Shown: positions 52,230 through 61,328 of the stretch, piece after piece | How positions within the stretch are numbered: the stretch's first letter is position 1 | How the letters are laid out: every line of letters begins with the position of its first letter | NCBI RefSeq assembly: GCF_947498095.1 | Contig: NZ_CANMJE010000013.1 | Location: 1 to 64,000, forward strand | Length of the DNA: 64,000 bases | Reading direction: 5' to 3' | DNA from: an uncultured Shimia sp. | Lineage (GTDB): Bacteria > Pseudomonadota > Alphaproteobacteria > Rhodobacterales > Rhodobacteraceae | Notes under the pieces: model-generated | Told to the model about the DNA's origin: nothing | Databases searched by the model: none | What the model saw: the letters and a program-made list of their open reading frames with translations, nothing else | Made by a program: the position numbers and the translations under genes

Positions 52230-53360
52230 ATGAAGCCAGTAACCATTTTGCGTGTTGCAAAACCAATTCAACGGGCGCTGCAAATTACTTGCTTCATCGC
52301 GTGCGCCGGAGCGTTTGGACCTGCTCTTGCTCAAGAAGCCGCTCCACCAGGTGTTTTGGTTGAGACACTGAAACCCAGAGCCCAGACCGGGAGCAACACC
52401 TTTCCCGGCCGCGTGGTGGCCTCATCCAAGGTCGACATCGTCGCCCAAGTAAGCGGGATCGTGACGGGCATTCACTTTGACGAAGGCTGGCCCGTATCCG
52501 AAGGTGATTTGCTTTATACAATTGACCCGGCCGAATATGAGGCAGCAGTAGCCGCCGCTAAAGCAGCGCTTGAAGCCGCCAAGGCAGCCGCGGAATTGAA
52601 GCGCATAGAGTGGGATCGCAAAAAGCAGCTTTTTGACAAGGGCACTGGTACTCAGTCAGAACTGCAACTGGCCACGGCACGTTATGACCAAACCAAAGCA
52701 AATGTGACCGCGTCAGAAGTCGCACTGAAACTTGCAAAAATTCAACTGGATCGCACAACAATCAACGCGCCATTGGACGGGCGGATGAGCATTGGGCACA
52801 TCAGCGTCGGTGCATTGGTTGGCCCAAATACTGGACCTTTGGTGACCGTTGTTTCTTCCAATCCCATCAAAGTCGGCTTTTTGGTGCCACTCGGGCTTTA
52901 CACTTCGTATCTGCAAGAAGGCCGCAAGCTTGCTGATCTCAAAGTATCATTGGTCCTACCCGACAACAGCACTTTTCCCCATACGGCGGATATCGACTTT
53001 GCGGCTCCGGTCGCGGACTCGTCGACCAACAGTATTGTACTGCGAGGCGTTGTGGCAAACCCGGACTATTTGCTGATTGATCAACAGTCAGTCGAAGTGG
53101 TCGTATCCGAACGCAACGCAAGCTCCACGCTGACCGTACCCAAGACTGCCTTCTTGTTGGACCAGATTGGCACATATGTTTTGGTCGTCGACTCTGACAA
53201 TGTTGTCGAAATTGCTCGCCCGAGTCTTGGCCGTGAATTTGGTCAACGTATGGAAATTCTGGCGGGTCTAGACGAAGGCGCCCGGGTAATTGTTGCCGGG
53301 CATGCCAAGGCCCGCATTGGACAGCCCGTCACACCCGCGGAAAACGCGGAAAAAGAGTGA
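52230..53360 (+). CDS. RND efflux periplasmic adaptor (MFP) subunit
   Basis: A 376-aa AcrA/MexA-type adaptor from ATG 52230 (AGGGGTGGG upstream). Signal peptide ends near ACAGAFGPALAQEA. Lipoyl half-motifs surround an alpha-helical hairpin (AKAALEAAKAAAELKRIEWD, VTASEVALKLAKIQLDRTTI), followed by the beta-barrel and membrane-proximal domains (FGQRMEILAGLDEGARVIVA). It has no lipobox Cys at the cleavage site, unlike AcrA. It bridges the inner-membrane pump encoded next and an outer-membrane channel, which is not in this operon. Gap to the pump is 39 bp. Confidence 0.9.
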   Translation: MKPVTILRVAKPIQRALQITCFIACAGAFGPALAQEAAPPGVLVETLKPRAQTGSNTFPGRVVASSKVDIVAQVSGIVTGIHFDEGWPVSEGDLLYTIDPAEYEAAVAAAKAALEAAKAAAELKRIEWDRKKQLFDKGTGTQSELQLATARYDQTKANVTASEVALKLAKIQLDRTTINAPLDGRMSIGHISVGALVGPNTGPLVTVVSSNPIKVGFLVPLGLYTSYLQEGRKLADLKVSLVLPDNSTFPHTADIDFAAPVADSSTNSIVLRGVVANPDYLLIDQQSVEVVVSERNASSTLTVPKTAFLLDQIGTYVLVVDSDNVVEIARPSLGREFGQRMEILAGLDEGARVIVAGHAKARIGQPVTPAENAEKE

Positions 53361-53399
53361 AATCTGGCTTCGTCCAAGTTCACCTGAGGAGCCAACAAC

Positions 53400-56300
53400 A
53401 TGTTTTTTGATATTTTCATTAACCGCCCCCGACTGGCTTTTGTCATTTCTACTCTGTTTGTTCTGCTGGGCGTCATTGGATGGCAGATCATTCCGGTTTC
53501 TCAATATCCGGCCATTGCACCACCCACAGTCGTAGTGACCGTGAAGTACCCCGGCGCCTCTGCAAGGACGCTGGAACAGGTCGTTGCCCAGCCAATTGAA
53601 AATGAGGTCAACGGCACAAAGGGCATGGTTTATATGAAATCCAGCTCGAACGATGGCGGTCTTTATGCCCTGACGGTTAGCTTTGAGATCGGAACCGATG
53701 TTGATTTGGCGGCCGTTGATGTCAAAAACCGCGTACAAGCCGCAGAGCCTTTGCTACCGGCAGAAGCCCGTCAACAAGGCATTTCAGTTAGAACCAGATC
53801 TCCAGATCTAGTCCAGATCATCGCGTTTCAGTCGACAAATCCAGAAGCTGACAGCCTCTATTTGGCGAATTACCTTAACCTGAATGTCATCGACGAAATG
53901 AAGCGCATAAACGGTGTCGGTGATGCGGTGTCTTTTGGTGCGGCCCCTTATGCGATGCGCATTTGGGTCGAAAACCCGGCGCGACTTGCCAGTCTTGGCC
54001 TGACCGAAGGCGACATCGTCAATGCGGTCAAAAGCCAGAACATCATTGGTCCCGCCGGAACAATCGGGTCTGCCCCGACAAAACCTGACCAGGCCTTGCA
54101 ATTGACCGTCGTCACGCCGGGGCTTTTGCTGTCACCGGCAGAATTTGAAGACATCTACCTTACGGTTGATCCCAATGGCGGCGAAGTCAAACTTGGCGAT
54201 GTGGCGCGCGTTGAGATCGGCGGTGAATTTGATGGAGTTGCATTGCTGGATGGTGGTCCTACGGCCGCTGTCGGCATCTATCTTTCTCCCGGAGCCAATG
54301 CGGTAAACACCGCCACCGCTGTCACTTCCAAATTGGAACATCTGGCCAAGCGTTTCCCGGACGGGATGAGCTATGTGGAAGTGCAAAACAACGCCGAATT
54401 TGTAAACGTTATGATTAAGAAAGTGCTCAAGACATTTGCCGAAGCACTCGTTCTTGTCACGGTGATTGTGTACCTGTTTTTAGGTAGCGCACGCGCCACA
54501 CTGATCCCACTCTTGGCTGTTCCGGTCTCGGTGATTGGAACAATCGCAGTTTTGTACTTTATGGGCTATTCCGCTAACACGATCTCTTTGCTGGCTTTGA
54601 TACTGGCGATTGGCATCGTGGTAGATGACGCGATTATTGTTGTCGAAAATGTCGAGCGAGTGATGCACGACAAACCGAACCTGAGCATCAAACAAGCAAC
54701 GTCTGAGGCAATGGGTGATATCTTTGCACCAATATTGGGAACGACGCTGGTCCTTTTGGCAGTCTTTGTCCCTGTAGCCACTTTGCCTGGGTCATCTGGT
54801 GTCCTCTACCGAGAATTTGCGATTACGATCTCGGCAGCAATGCTCTTGTCGATGATCAACGCACTGTCGTTGTCCCCGGCGTTGTCTTCACGATTGATGA
54901 AACACGGAAAACTGCCATGGATCATGCAAAAGATTTCGCACGGAATTGACGCTGTCGCCCGTGGCTATGGAGCCATAACCAAACGATTGTTGTCGCTGTC
55001 GATCCTGTCTCTCGTCGCGGTCGTTGGATTTGGCTGGTTGGCAGCAAAAACAATCGAGACCATCCCAAGCGGCTTTGTGCCAAGTGAGGACAAAGGCTCT
55101 ATTATGGTGGCCTACCAGCTGCCCGCCGGAGCGTCGATGGCGCGCACCAAAGAGCTTAGCAACAGGGCCGAGCATATCGTACGCGACGACCCGGCGGTCA
55201 GGACGGTATTGCGTATCGACGGTTTGGATTTGATAGGCGGTGGAGCGGCCTCGAACGCAGGCGTATTGTTCACCAAAATGAAGGATTACCACGATCGCGA
55301 AGGACATCATGACTTGTCCGCCAACGCGACAGTCGCGCGGCTTAGAGGGGAACTTAACGCAATTCCAGATGCGACGTTTCTTGTTGTTACACCCCCAGCA
55401 ATATCCGGCATGGGTGCAACTGGGGGTTTTGATTATGTCCTTGAAGGTCTGACTGGCCAGGAGCCTGAAGAGATGGCGGCAGTCTCAAAAGCCCTGTCTA
55501 TCGCGGGGATGAGCGCTGACAGCATCGCGATGGTATTCAGCGGTTTCGACGCGGCTACGCCACAAGTCAAACTAGATATTGATCGCTCTGAAGCTGCTCG
55601 GTTAGGCGTGTCGCTGCCTGACATCTACGCGACCCTTCAGGCCCGCCTAGGAGGAGCCTACATAAACGACTTTAATCGTTTTGGGCGCAACTGGCAGGTC
55701 AAGATCCAAGGCGACACCGAGTACCGATCGGAAATTGAGGATCTCTTGAATGTGCGTGTGCGAAGCGCGTCAGGAGAGCTGATACCCGTTCACGCATTTG
55801 CAGACGCCGGTTTGACGGCAGGCCCAAGAACCCTGACACGCTACAACAACTATCGGGCCGTTTCGCTGAACGGCAGCCCGGCCCTTGGGTTCGGGATGGG
55901 AGAAGCCATGGACGCCATGGAGGCAATCTCGGCAGAGGCATTGCCGGACGGATTTGCCTTTGAATGGAGCGGCCTTGCTTTGCAGCAAAAAGAGGCCGCT
56001 GGTAAAACGGCTCTGGTCATTGGCCTGGCGTTTCTGTTTGCCTATCTGTTTCTCGTGGCACTTTATGAAAGCACGATGATCCCAATCGCGGTTTTGTTGA
56101 CAGTTTCTGTGGCCATTCTGGGTGCCGTGCTGAGCGTCAAATACGGCGGTCTGGCCTTTGATCTTTACACGCAAATCGGAATGGTCGTGTTGATCGCATT
56201 GGCAGCCAAAAACGCCATCATCATGTACTCTTTCTGTCTGGAAAAGCGAAACTCAGGGATGCCCTTGAAAGAAGCGACGGTCGAGGGCGCACGCATGCGG

Positions 56301-56528
56301 TTCCGCCCGATCATGATGACCAGCCTTGCGTTTATCATGGGTCTTGTTCCGCTGGTCGAAGCACACGGCCCAGGTTCAGGCGCCATGGGTGCTGTGGGCA
56401 TTCCTGTGTTGTTCGGCATGTTGGCGGCAGCGACAATCGGGTTACTGATCGCCCCGATGTTGTTCATGGTGTTCCAGGGGCTGCGTGAAAGGTTTGGCTG
56501 GAAGCCAGCCGGCGAATTGCCTGCCTGA
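53400..56528 (+). CDS. RND multidrug efflux transporter (HAE1/AcrB type)
   Basis: A 1042-aa inner-membrane antiporter with the standard twelve-helix, two-large-loop plan. The proton relay residues are present: D409-D410 in GIVVDDAIIVVEN and K937 in ALAAKNAIIMYSF. Starts MFFDIFINRPRLAFVISTLF as usual. It exports hydrophobic compounds together with the adaptor upstream and a TolC-like channel encoded elsewhere. The substrate range cannot be predicted. A strong terminator follows. Confidence 0.93.
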   Translation: MFFDIFINRPRLAFVISTLFVLLGVIGWQIIPVSQYPAIAPPTVVVTVKYPGASARTLEQVVAQPIENEVNGTKGMVYMKSSSNDGGLYALTVSFEIGTDVDLAAVDVKNRVQAAEPLLPAEARQQGISVRTRSPDLVQIIAFQSTNPEADSLYLANYLNLNVIDEMKRINGVGDAVSFGAAPYAMRIWVENPARLASLGLTEGDIVNAVKSQNIIGPAGTIGSAPTKPDQALQLTVVTPGLLLSPAEFEDIYLTVDPNGGEVKLGDVARVEIGGEFDGVALLDGGPTAAVGIYLSPGANAVNTATAVTSKLEHLAKRFPDGMSYVEVQNNAEFVNVMIKKVLKTFAEALVLVTVIVYLFLGSARATLIPLLAVPVSVIGTIAVLYFMGYSANTISLLALILAIGIVVDDAIIVVENVERVMHDKPNLSIKQATSEAMGDIFAPILGTTLVLLAVFVPVATLPGSSGVLYREFAITISAAMLLSMINALSLSPALSSRLMKHGKLPWIMQKISHGIDAVARGYGAITKRLLSLSILSLVAVVGFGWLAAKTIETIPSGFVPSEDKGSIMVAYQLPAGASMARTKELSNRAEHIVRDDPAVRTVLRIDGLDLIGGGAASNAGVLFTKMKDYHDREGHHDLSANATVARLRGELNAIPDATFLVVTPPAISGMGATGGFDYVLEGLTGQEPEEMAAVSKALSIAGMSADSIAMVFSGFDAATPQVKLDIDRSEAARLGVSLPDIYATLQARLGGAYINDFNRFGRNWQVKIQGDTEYRSEIEDLLNVRVRSASGELIPVHAFADAGLTAGPRTLTRYNNYRAVSLNGSPALGFGMGEAMDAMEAISAEALPDGFAFEWSGLALQQKEAAGKTALVIGLAFLFAYLFLVALYESTMIPIAVLLTVSVAILGAVLSVKYGGLAFDLYTQIGMVVLIALAAKNAIIMYSFCLEKRNSGMPLKEATVEGARMRFRPIMMTSLAFIMGLVPLVEAHGPGSGAMGAVGIPVLFGMLAAATIGLLIAPMLFMVFQGLRERFGWKPAGELPA

Positions 56529-56556
56529 ATTTAACGTAGGTTTAGTCTACGGCATG

Positions 56557-56592
56557 GCGGTGCGCTCAATTCAGGGCTGCACCGCCTTTTTC
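56557..56592 (+). terminator. intrinsic terminator of RND operon
   Basis: GGCGGTGC (56557-56564) pairs with GCACCGCC (56580-56587), followed by TTTTT. Confidence 0.88.
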
Positions 56593-56606
56593 GTGCGATC
56601 GCACAA

Positions 56607-56715
56607 TTGTCCCAAACTCACACATGAGCGTCCCGTCTAGACGAGTTTTGGCGATGGGCAACCCGCATATTGGTGTCATCAGAAACAGACAAACACACAC
56701 CAAAGGAAAAACACC
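56607..56715 (+). promoter_or_regulatory. conserved leader of small secreted protein, copy 2
   Basis: Starts TTGTCCCAAACTCACACAT, has palindrome CGTCTAGACG (56634-56643), GAGTTTTG, then CATATTGGTGTCATCAGAAAC and an A/C-rich 5' region with AAAGGAAAAACACC before ATG. The same blocks precede the other three family members; this fits a common promoter/operator. Confidence 0.6.
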
Positions 56716-56964
56716 ATGTTCACTAAAACCACATTCGCCGCCCTCGCCGTCGCCCTGACCGCCTCGATGGCCACCGCCTCAACCGCTCCAATGTCCGGCA
56801 TGGACGCGCCGGTCGCAAGCACGAGCACAAGCTACGACGTTGCCGACACGCGCGGCATGGACAACCGCCAAGATCGTCGTGATGATCGCCAGGATTGCCG
56901 CCAATCCGAAGGCGCCGCAGGTCACGACAAGCGCGACTGCAAACAGGACAACCGCAACGGATAA
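56716..56964 (+). CDS. small secreted Asp/Arg-rich two-Cys protein, copy 2
   Basis: An 82-aa protein with the same plan: signal peptide, then SGMDAPVASTSTSYDVADTR, the DNRQDRRDDRQDCR block and HDKRDCKQDNRNG. It differs from copies 1 and 3 mainly in the middle (PMSGMDAPVAST; QSEGAAGH). Followed by the shared hairpin 56995-57023. Role unknown; the charged tail and two Cys fit a periplasmic metal- or thiol-linked role, as a guess only. Confidence 0.7.
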   Translation: MFTKTTFAALAVALTASMATASTAPMSGMDAPVASTSTSYDVADTRGMDNRQDRRDDRQDCRQSEGAAGHDKRDCKQDNRNG

Positions 56965-56994
56965 CGCGTCCTCAAAACCCCGCCCTCATTTCCA

Positions 56995-57023
56995 ACGCCG
57001 GATGAACACAGTTCATTCGGCGT
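56995..57023 (+). terminator. conserved hairpin after copy 2
   Basis: ACGCCGGATGAA / TTCATTCGGCGT, 12-bp stem with loop CACAG. The same hairpin follows copies 1 (51725-51753) and 3 (58291-58319). No T-run follows, so it may stabilise mRNA rather than end it. Confidence 0.5.
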
Positions 57024-57180
57024 CATGCGTTTCGGGTCCTCATATTGCTGCCGTAAACCACAACCGACCACTTGTCTCAATTTCACACATCACTGACCCA
57101 GTCGCACGGGATGTTCGCGTGAACGCAACGCATGTTTACTTCACAACAGACACACGCAACTCAACCAAACGAGACACACC

Positions 57181-57807
57181 ATGAAAGCTTTCATCTCAAA
57201 AACACTTGTCACCGGCGTCTTTCTTCTCATCCCTGTCGGCGTCCTTGGATTTGCACTCAGCAAGGTCTTTGCAAAGCTTCGCAAGCTTGCAGAACCCTTG
57301 GCTGCTAAACTTGAGATCGAGAGTGCTGCGGGCATTTTAGCTCTCGACGCGATGATGGTAATGGCCTTGATCGCTGGCGTTTTTCTTGTGGGCCTCATCG
57401 CGTATCTTCCAATCGTCGCCGCCCAGGCAGACCGGATCGACCAACAGTTGGAAGGGAAAGTTCCCGGGTATTCGGTGCTGAAAGGCATCGTAGGCGGAGC
57501 CCTTAATCACGAAACATCAATGAACGGATTTAAAACTGTGTTAGCGCGGCACAACGGTATTGCTCAGATTGGCTTTGAGGTCGAACGGACCGAAACAGGC
57601 GATGTCGTCGTATTCCTGCCCAACACGCCAAGCCCTCGCACCGGCGTTACGGCAATCTTTAACCCAAGCGACGTAGAACCTTTGAACATTCGCCCGCACA
57701 AGGCTCTGGAAATGCTAACATTCTTTGGAAAGGGCACTGCTGAAACTCTTGGCAATTGCCAGAACCAAGGGGGCCTGTCACTGGCACACTCAGCGCAGGC
57801 CGCGTAA
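57181..57807 (+). CDS. DUF502 family membrane protein
   Basis: A 208-aa protein. Two membrane helices: about residues 8-30 (VTGVFLLIPVGVLGFALSKV) and 55-80 (MMVMALIAGVFLVGLIAYLP). The DUF502 pattern includes GKVPGYSVLKGIVGGALNHE and VVVFLPNTPSPRTGVTAIFN followed by the dibasic-free C-terminal part. Family members are inner-membrane proteins of about 200 aa of unknown function. It has its own terminator and stands between two small-protein genes. Confidence 0.8.
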   Translation: MKAFISKTLVTGVFLLIPVGVLGFALSKVFAKLRKLAEPLAAKLEIESAAGILALDAMMVMALIAGVFLVGLIAYLPIVAAQADRIDQQLEGKVPGYSVLKGIVGGALNHETSMNGFKTVLARHNGIAQIGFEVERTETGDVVVFLPNTPSPRTGVTAIFNPSDVEPLNIRPHKALEMLTFFGKGTAETLGNCQNQGGLSLAHSAQAA

Positions 57808-57832
57808 CCCCCAGTGAACCCAAAATGTGGAA

Positions 57833-57864
57833 AGAGCGGCCTTCATGGGCCGCTCTTGTTGTTT
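57833..57864 (+). terminator. intrinsic terminator of DUF502 gene
   Basis: AGAGCGGCC (57833-57841) pairs with GGCCGCTCT (57848-57856) around loop TTCATG, followed by TGTTGTTTG. Confidence 0.8.
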
Positions 57865-57901
57865 GAAACACCCCCGTGCCCTGGAATGGTTCTTTTTGAA
57901 T

Positions 57902-58335
57902 TGTCCCAAACTCACACATCCTCGTCTCGACTTGACGAGTTTTATCGCCGGTCAGCCTGCATATTGGTGTCATCAGAAACACACACAAACACACACCAAA
58001 GGAAAAACACCATGTTCACCAAAACCACATTCGCCGCCCTCGCCGTAGCCCTGACCGCCTCGATGGCCACTGCCTCAACCGCAACATTCTCAACCATGGA
58101 CGCACCAGTTGCGAGCGCCAGCACAAGCTACGATGTTGCCGATACGCGCGGCATGGACCGCCGCCAGGATCGGCGTGATGATCGCCAGGATTGCCGCGGT
58201 GCGAACGGCTTGGTCGGCAAAGACAAGCGCGACTGCAAACAGAACAGCCGCAACGGATAACGCGTCCTCAAAACCCCGTCCTCATTTCCAACGCCGGATG
58301 AACACAGTTCATTCGGCGTCATGCGTTTCGGGCGA
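57902..58335 (+). repeat. ~430-bp inverted duplicate of 51709-52135
   Basis: Leader with TTGTCCCAAACTCACACAT, palindrome CTCGTC (57921-57926)/GACGAG (57934-57939), the gene of copy 3 and the hairpin 58291-58319. Compared with the inverted copy, single-base differences are seen such as GACTTGACG versus GACCTGACG. Confidence 0.8.
58012..58260 (+). CDS. small secreted Asp/Arg-rich two-Cys protein, copy 3
   Basis: An 82-aa protein identical to the one encoded at 51784-52032. Signal peptide to residue 24, mature part with DRRQDRRDDRQDCR and DKRDCKQNSRNG. Identity of the protein and near-identity of the DNA point to a very recent inverted duplication or gene conversion. Confidence 0.7.
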   Translation: MFTKTTFAALAVALTASMATASTATFSTMDAPVASASTSYDVADTRGMDRRQDRRDDRQDCRGANGLVGKDKRDCKQNSRNG

Positions 58336-58451
58336 TTGATGGGGCGGAGTAAGCGCGCACTAAAACTGTTGTTTCAAACTCACAAGCCTGCCATCACTGT
58401 CGGATCTACCAAGGCCATGACTGCTTAGATCCATTCAAGAGGTGTCGCTTC

Positions 58452-59456
58452 ATGCAACAAAAGAAAAACGAGCGATTTCTTCATGTTTGTAGTGAGATTG
58501 CCGATGAATTGGGTGACGCCAAAATGGGACAGCTCCTCCGCCGCGTTGGGGTGAACCCGAAACAACGTGCGGGGGCAGACGTCACCACTCTGCAAGAGGC
58601 TCAGCTGCTGCGAGAAGCTTGCAAGGCAGCGAACGACATCAGTTTTGCGGCACGCGTCGGGTCAACGTTTCGGCAAGCCCAGACATTGACTGGCTACATT
58701 GCCAAGAGTTCAAAAACACTCGGCAACGCGATCGAAAACTCGGCACGCTTCTACGCTCTTGCTGACCCCGAAACCAATTTTCAGCTCACCCGCACATCCA
58801 ACGCAGATGTAATGAAAATAGAGAGCAACAACGGCGCACTGCTGCGCCACCATCGGTTTCAAGAGTTTCTTGTCTTTGGGCTACTTGCCCGTCTGAGGGT
58901 TCTTGCCGGCGTTGATTTCTTCCCCGAAAGGCTCTGCCTGCAACACGAAATTGGCGATCACCAGAAACCATTTGAAAAGCTGGCTGGGTGCCGGGTTGAG
59001 TTTGCCTCCGATTTCACGGGAATTGTTTTTGGTCCGTCAACGTTAGATCTTCCGATGGCGCACTATGATCCGGGCCTCGTTGACTATCTTTCTGAACTTG
59101 GTGCCAACATGATGGCGGCGCATGGTACCCATCGCGACAGCTACCGCGCCCAGGTCGAAAAGCACCTGATAAAACAACTGCCCGGGCGGATCCTTTCTGC
59201 AGACGAAGTCGCAGACAAAATGGCGATGAGCCGCCGCACCCTCACACGCCATTTGACGACCGAAGGAACCGGGTTTCGCGAAATCGTCGATGGGCTCAGG
59301 TTTGACATAGCTAAAACTTATCTAAAGGATGGTCTGAGTATCTCAGAGATCGCCTTCATGCTTGGCTATGCAGATCATGCAGCTTTCTCCACAGCGTTTA
59401 GCCGCTGGGCAGGACAGAGCCCTCGGAAGTTTCAAAAGTCTATTCAAGGTCATTGA
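58452..59456 (+). CDS. AraC-family regulator, Arabinose_bd type
   Basis: A 334-aa protein with GAGGTG upstream. N-terminal ligand domain of the Arabinose_bd type; C-terminal double helix-turn-helix: SADEVADKMAMSRRTLTRHL then ISEIAFMLGYADHAAFSTAF with the usual WAGQSPRKF. Not a close paralogue of the two DUF1254-linked regulators. It precedes a small outer-membrane-like gene by 43 bp and probably controls it, or they form one operon. Confidence 0.88.
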   Translation: MQQKKNERFLHVCSEIADELGDAKMGQLLRRVGVNPKQRAGADVTTLQEAQLLREACKAANDISFAARVGSTFRQAQTLTGYIAKSSKTLGNAIENSARFYALADPETNFQLTRTSNADVMKIESNNGALLRHHRFQEFLVFGLLARLRVLAGVDFFPERLCLQHEIGDHQKPFEKLAGCRVEFASDFTGIVFGPSTLDLPMAHYDPGLVDYLSELGANMMAAHGTHRDSYRAQVEKHLIKQLPGRILSADEVADKMAMSRRTLTRHLTTEGTGFREIVDGLRFDIAKTYLKDGLSISEIAFMLGYADHAAFSTAFSRWAGQSPRKFQKSIQGH

Positions 59457-59499
59457 AACGCATTTCAATGTACACCGCTTGCACGCACGGAGTCGCACT

Positions 59500-59979
59500 A
59501 TGAGCCGCATTACAAGAACCGCTACCATAAGCCTGTTAAGCGCTGCGACCTTTATGTGCCCAACCATCTCAACTGCAAACGAAGCGGCACACGGGCCACA
59601 TATTGTCGAGATTTTCCTTGGCGCCACTTCAGCGGATCACCACGGCTCGACCGAACAGGCTGGCTCACTAGGCGCATCTTATCGATATGCATTCAATCAC
59701 ACGGTCTCCGCGGGTGTTCTGGCAGAATACACGGGTGGCGCATTGGATCATTGGGGGCTTGGTGTTCCTTTCGTTTTCAATTTGGGTCACGGAGGTTGGC
59801 AGGGTACTTTGATGCCCGGCGTGGAAGTGACCAGCAGTCACGAAAAGGCGCTTTTTCGCGTTGGTTTGGGTTATGAATTTGAACTCGACGGATATGCGCT
59901 GAAACCAGAACTGAACGTGGACTTTGTGGATGGCGAAACGGTCTATGTGCTTGGTGTCAGCCTAGGGTTTCGTTTCTAA
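59500..59979 (+). CDS. small predicted outer-membrane beta-barrel protein
   Basis: A 159-aa protein from ATG 59500; the frame extends upstream into the AraC gene but a signal peptide starts here (ATISLLSAATFMCPTISTAN). The mature part consists of alternating short strands (SLGASYRYAFNHTVSAGVLA, ALFRVGLGYEFELDGYALKP) and ends VLGVSLGFRF with terminal Phe, as in small 8-strand barrels. It has His-rich spots near the start (HGPHIVE, SADHHGS). No family name is certain. Downstream of the AraC gene. Confidence 0.65.
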   Translation: MSRITRTATISLLSAATFMCPTISTANEAAHGPHIVEIFLGATSADHHGSTEQAGSLGASYRYAFNHTVSAGVLAEYTGGALDHWGLGVPFVFNLGHGGWQGTLMPGVEVTSSHEKALFRVGLGYEFELDGYALKPELNVDFVDGETVYVLGVSLGFRF

Positions 59980-60083
59980 CTCTATTCCCTTTGCATTTTG
60001 ATTCTTTAAGAAAAGCGGCCATCTCCAACTAGCTTTTTTGCCATTTTCAAACAGAAGCGCACTTGTTGGCATGTTCCCTTCGA

Positions 60084-60209
60084 GACGAGCAACTCGTCGT
60101 CGCCATTGTTGTCTCAAACTCACACATCCACGTCCCAACCCAACGAGTTTTGACCGTCGAAAGTCCGCATATTGGTGTCATCAGAAACACACATCTTAGG
60201 ACACACACC
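60084..60209 (+). promoter_or_regulatory. leader of small secreted protein, copy 4
   Basis: GACGAG-CAA-CTCGTC (60084-60098) is a perfect palindrome. It is followed by GTCTCAAACTCACACATCC, a CAACGAGTTTTG block and GCATATTGGTGTCATCAGAAAC, as in the other family leaders. Confidence 0.55.
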
Positions 60210-60497
60210 ATGTTCACCAACTTCACAAAAACCACTGCACTCGTCGCAACCGCCCTGACAATGGGTGCAGCCTCTTTCGCAGACGCCGGAAACGGGCCAG
60301 CAGCACCGCAGTTTGAAAGCTATGAAGTCGCACAAACCGTAGGTATGGATCGCCGTCAGGATCGTCGCGAAGACCGCCGCTATGACCGCAAGGATCGCCG
60401 GGACGATCGCCAAACCTGCCGCCAAGGTCATGGTATCGGCGCCGACAAACGCAACTGCAAACAGGCCGAACGCCAAGAGCGCAACATGAACGGCTAA
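60210..60497 (+). CDS. small secreted Asp/Arg-rich two-Cys protein, copy 4
   Basis: A 95-aa divergent paralogue: signal peptide (TTALVATALTMGAASFADAG), then ESYEVAQTVGMDRRQDRRED, an expanded DRRYDRKDRRDDRQTCR block, GADKRNCKQAERQERNMNG. It keeps both Cys and the D-K-R-x-C-K-Q end of the other three but has one more D/R repeat. The divergence shows the family is older than the copy 1/copy 3 duplication. Function unknown. Confidence 0.7.
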   Translation: MFTNFTKTTALVATALTMGAASFADAGNGPAAPQFESYEVAQTVGMDRRQDRREDRRYDRKDRRDDRQTCRQGHGIGADKRNCKQAERQERNMNG

Positions 60498-61328
60498 ATC
60501 GAATTAGTATTCGGCACCTCAGTTCTGTCTCCAAGTATCAGACAAGTCACACCGTTGGCGACAGGACGGTTCCGAACAACCATCTCAGCATACCGCTCAC
60601 GCGGGAATATGTGCTGGAGACCATGGCGACACTCGATGTGTTGTCATTAACCTGGGAAACCAGGCGCGCGGAAGCCGAACTTGGTGTGTTGTGGTCTGAA
60701 CCAGCTTCCGCGAACTTCTTGTCCCTAGAAACGCTGCCAAGCCAATTGGGGTCAATGACAAGCCTGCGAACCTCAGAAATTCATCCGAATACCTTCTTGG
60801 CAGAAATCCCTTCTTGTTGGAGTGCTCGGTCCCTTCAAAGCCACTGAATTATCTGCACGAACTTGCAGGTCGGGCAAAAACGACTCGCAATTTATCTTTC
60901 TTTTCCTACTTCGTTTTGGCAATCACATTTGCACTCCATCACTAATCCACATCACCCTAAATGTTTACAGAGATGCTGTTTTTTGGCAGTGAAATGTATG
61001 AAATTCCGAACTGTTTCCAGGAACTGCCTTTCTCGTTTGGGAAAGAGAAAGACGAATGCAGCTTTAACTGCACCTGAAATTTACACACCGATGGTTCAAG
61101 CTCGTGCCTTACGAATGGACAGTCGCCTCACCGATTTAGTGTGGTAAAGTGACTTGGGGCGTAGCCATAAAGCTTCCGACTGTGTTTATCTCAAGCTTCA
61201 CTTAATGAGACAAGTTCTCTCTGCCAAATCAGCCATACAACTCAAAAAGAAAGGAAGTGAAAATTGGCAAAATTTGACTAGATCGTAGAGGGTCTCGTGA
61301 ACCTCCCCAAACCCAAAAGCGAATTGCA
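60498..61328. other. gap of 831 bp without supported gene
   Basis: No convincing coding region, RNA or repeat. Composition shifts to lower GC after about 60880 (T-rich CTTTCTTTTCCTACTTCG), unlike the genes around. Short frames here have no ribosome sites or recognisable protein features. A decayed gene or an RNA gene cannot be excluded. Confidence 0.4.

Noticed and set aside
58109-58339. 76-codon frame overlapping small-protein copy 3 (and its twin at 51705-51935)
   Set aside because: Out-of-frame shadow of the Asp/Arg-rich gene; the in-frame product has the signal peptide and conserved leader.
60611-61147. Two frames of 78 and 94 codons in the gap after copy 4
   Set aside because: No ribosome sites, no signal or domain, and unusual codon composition.
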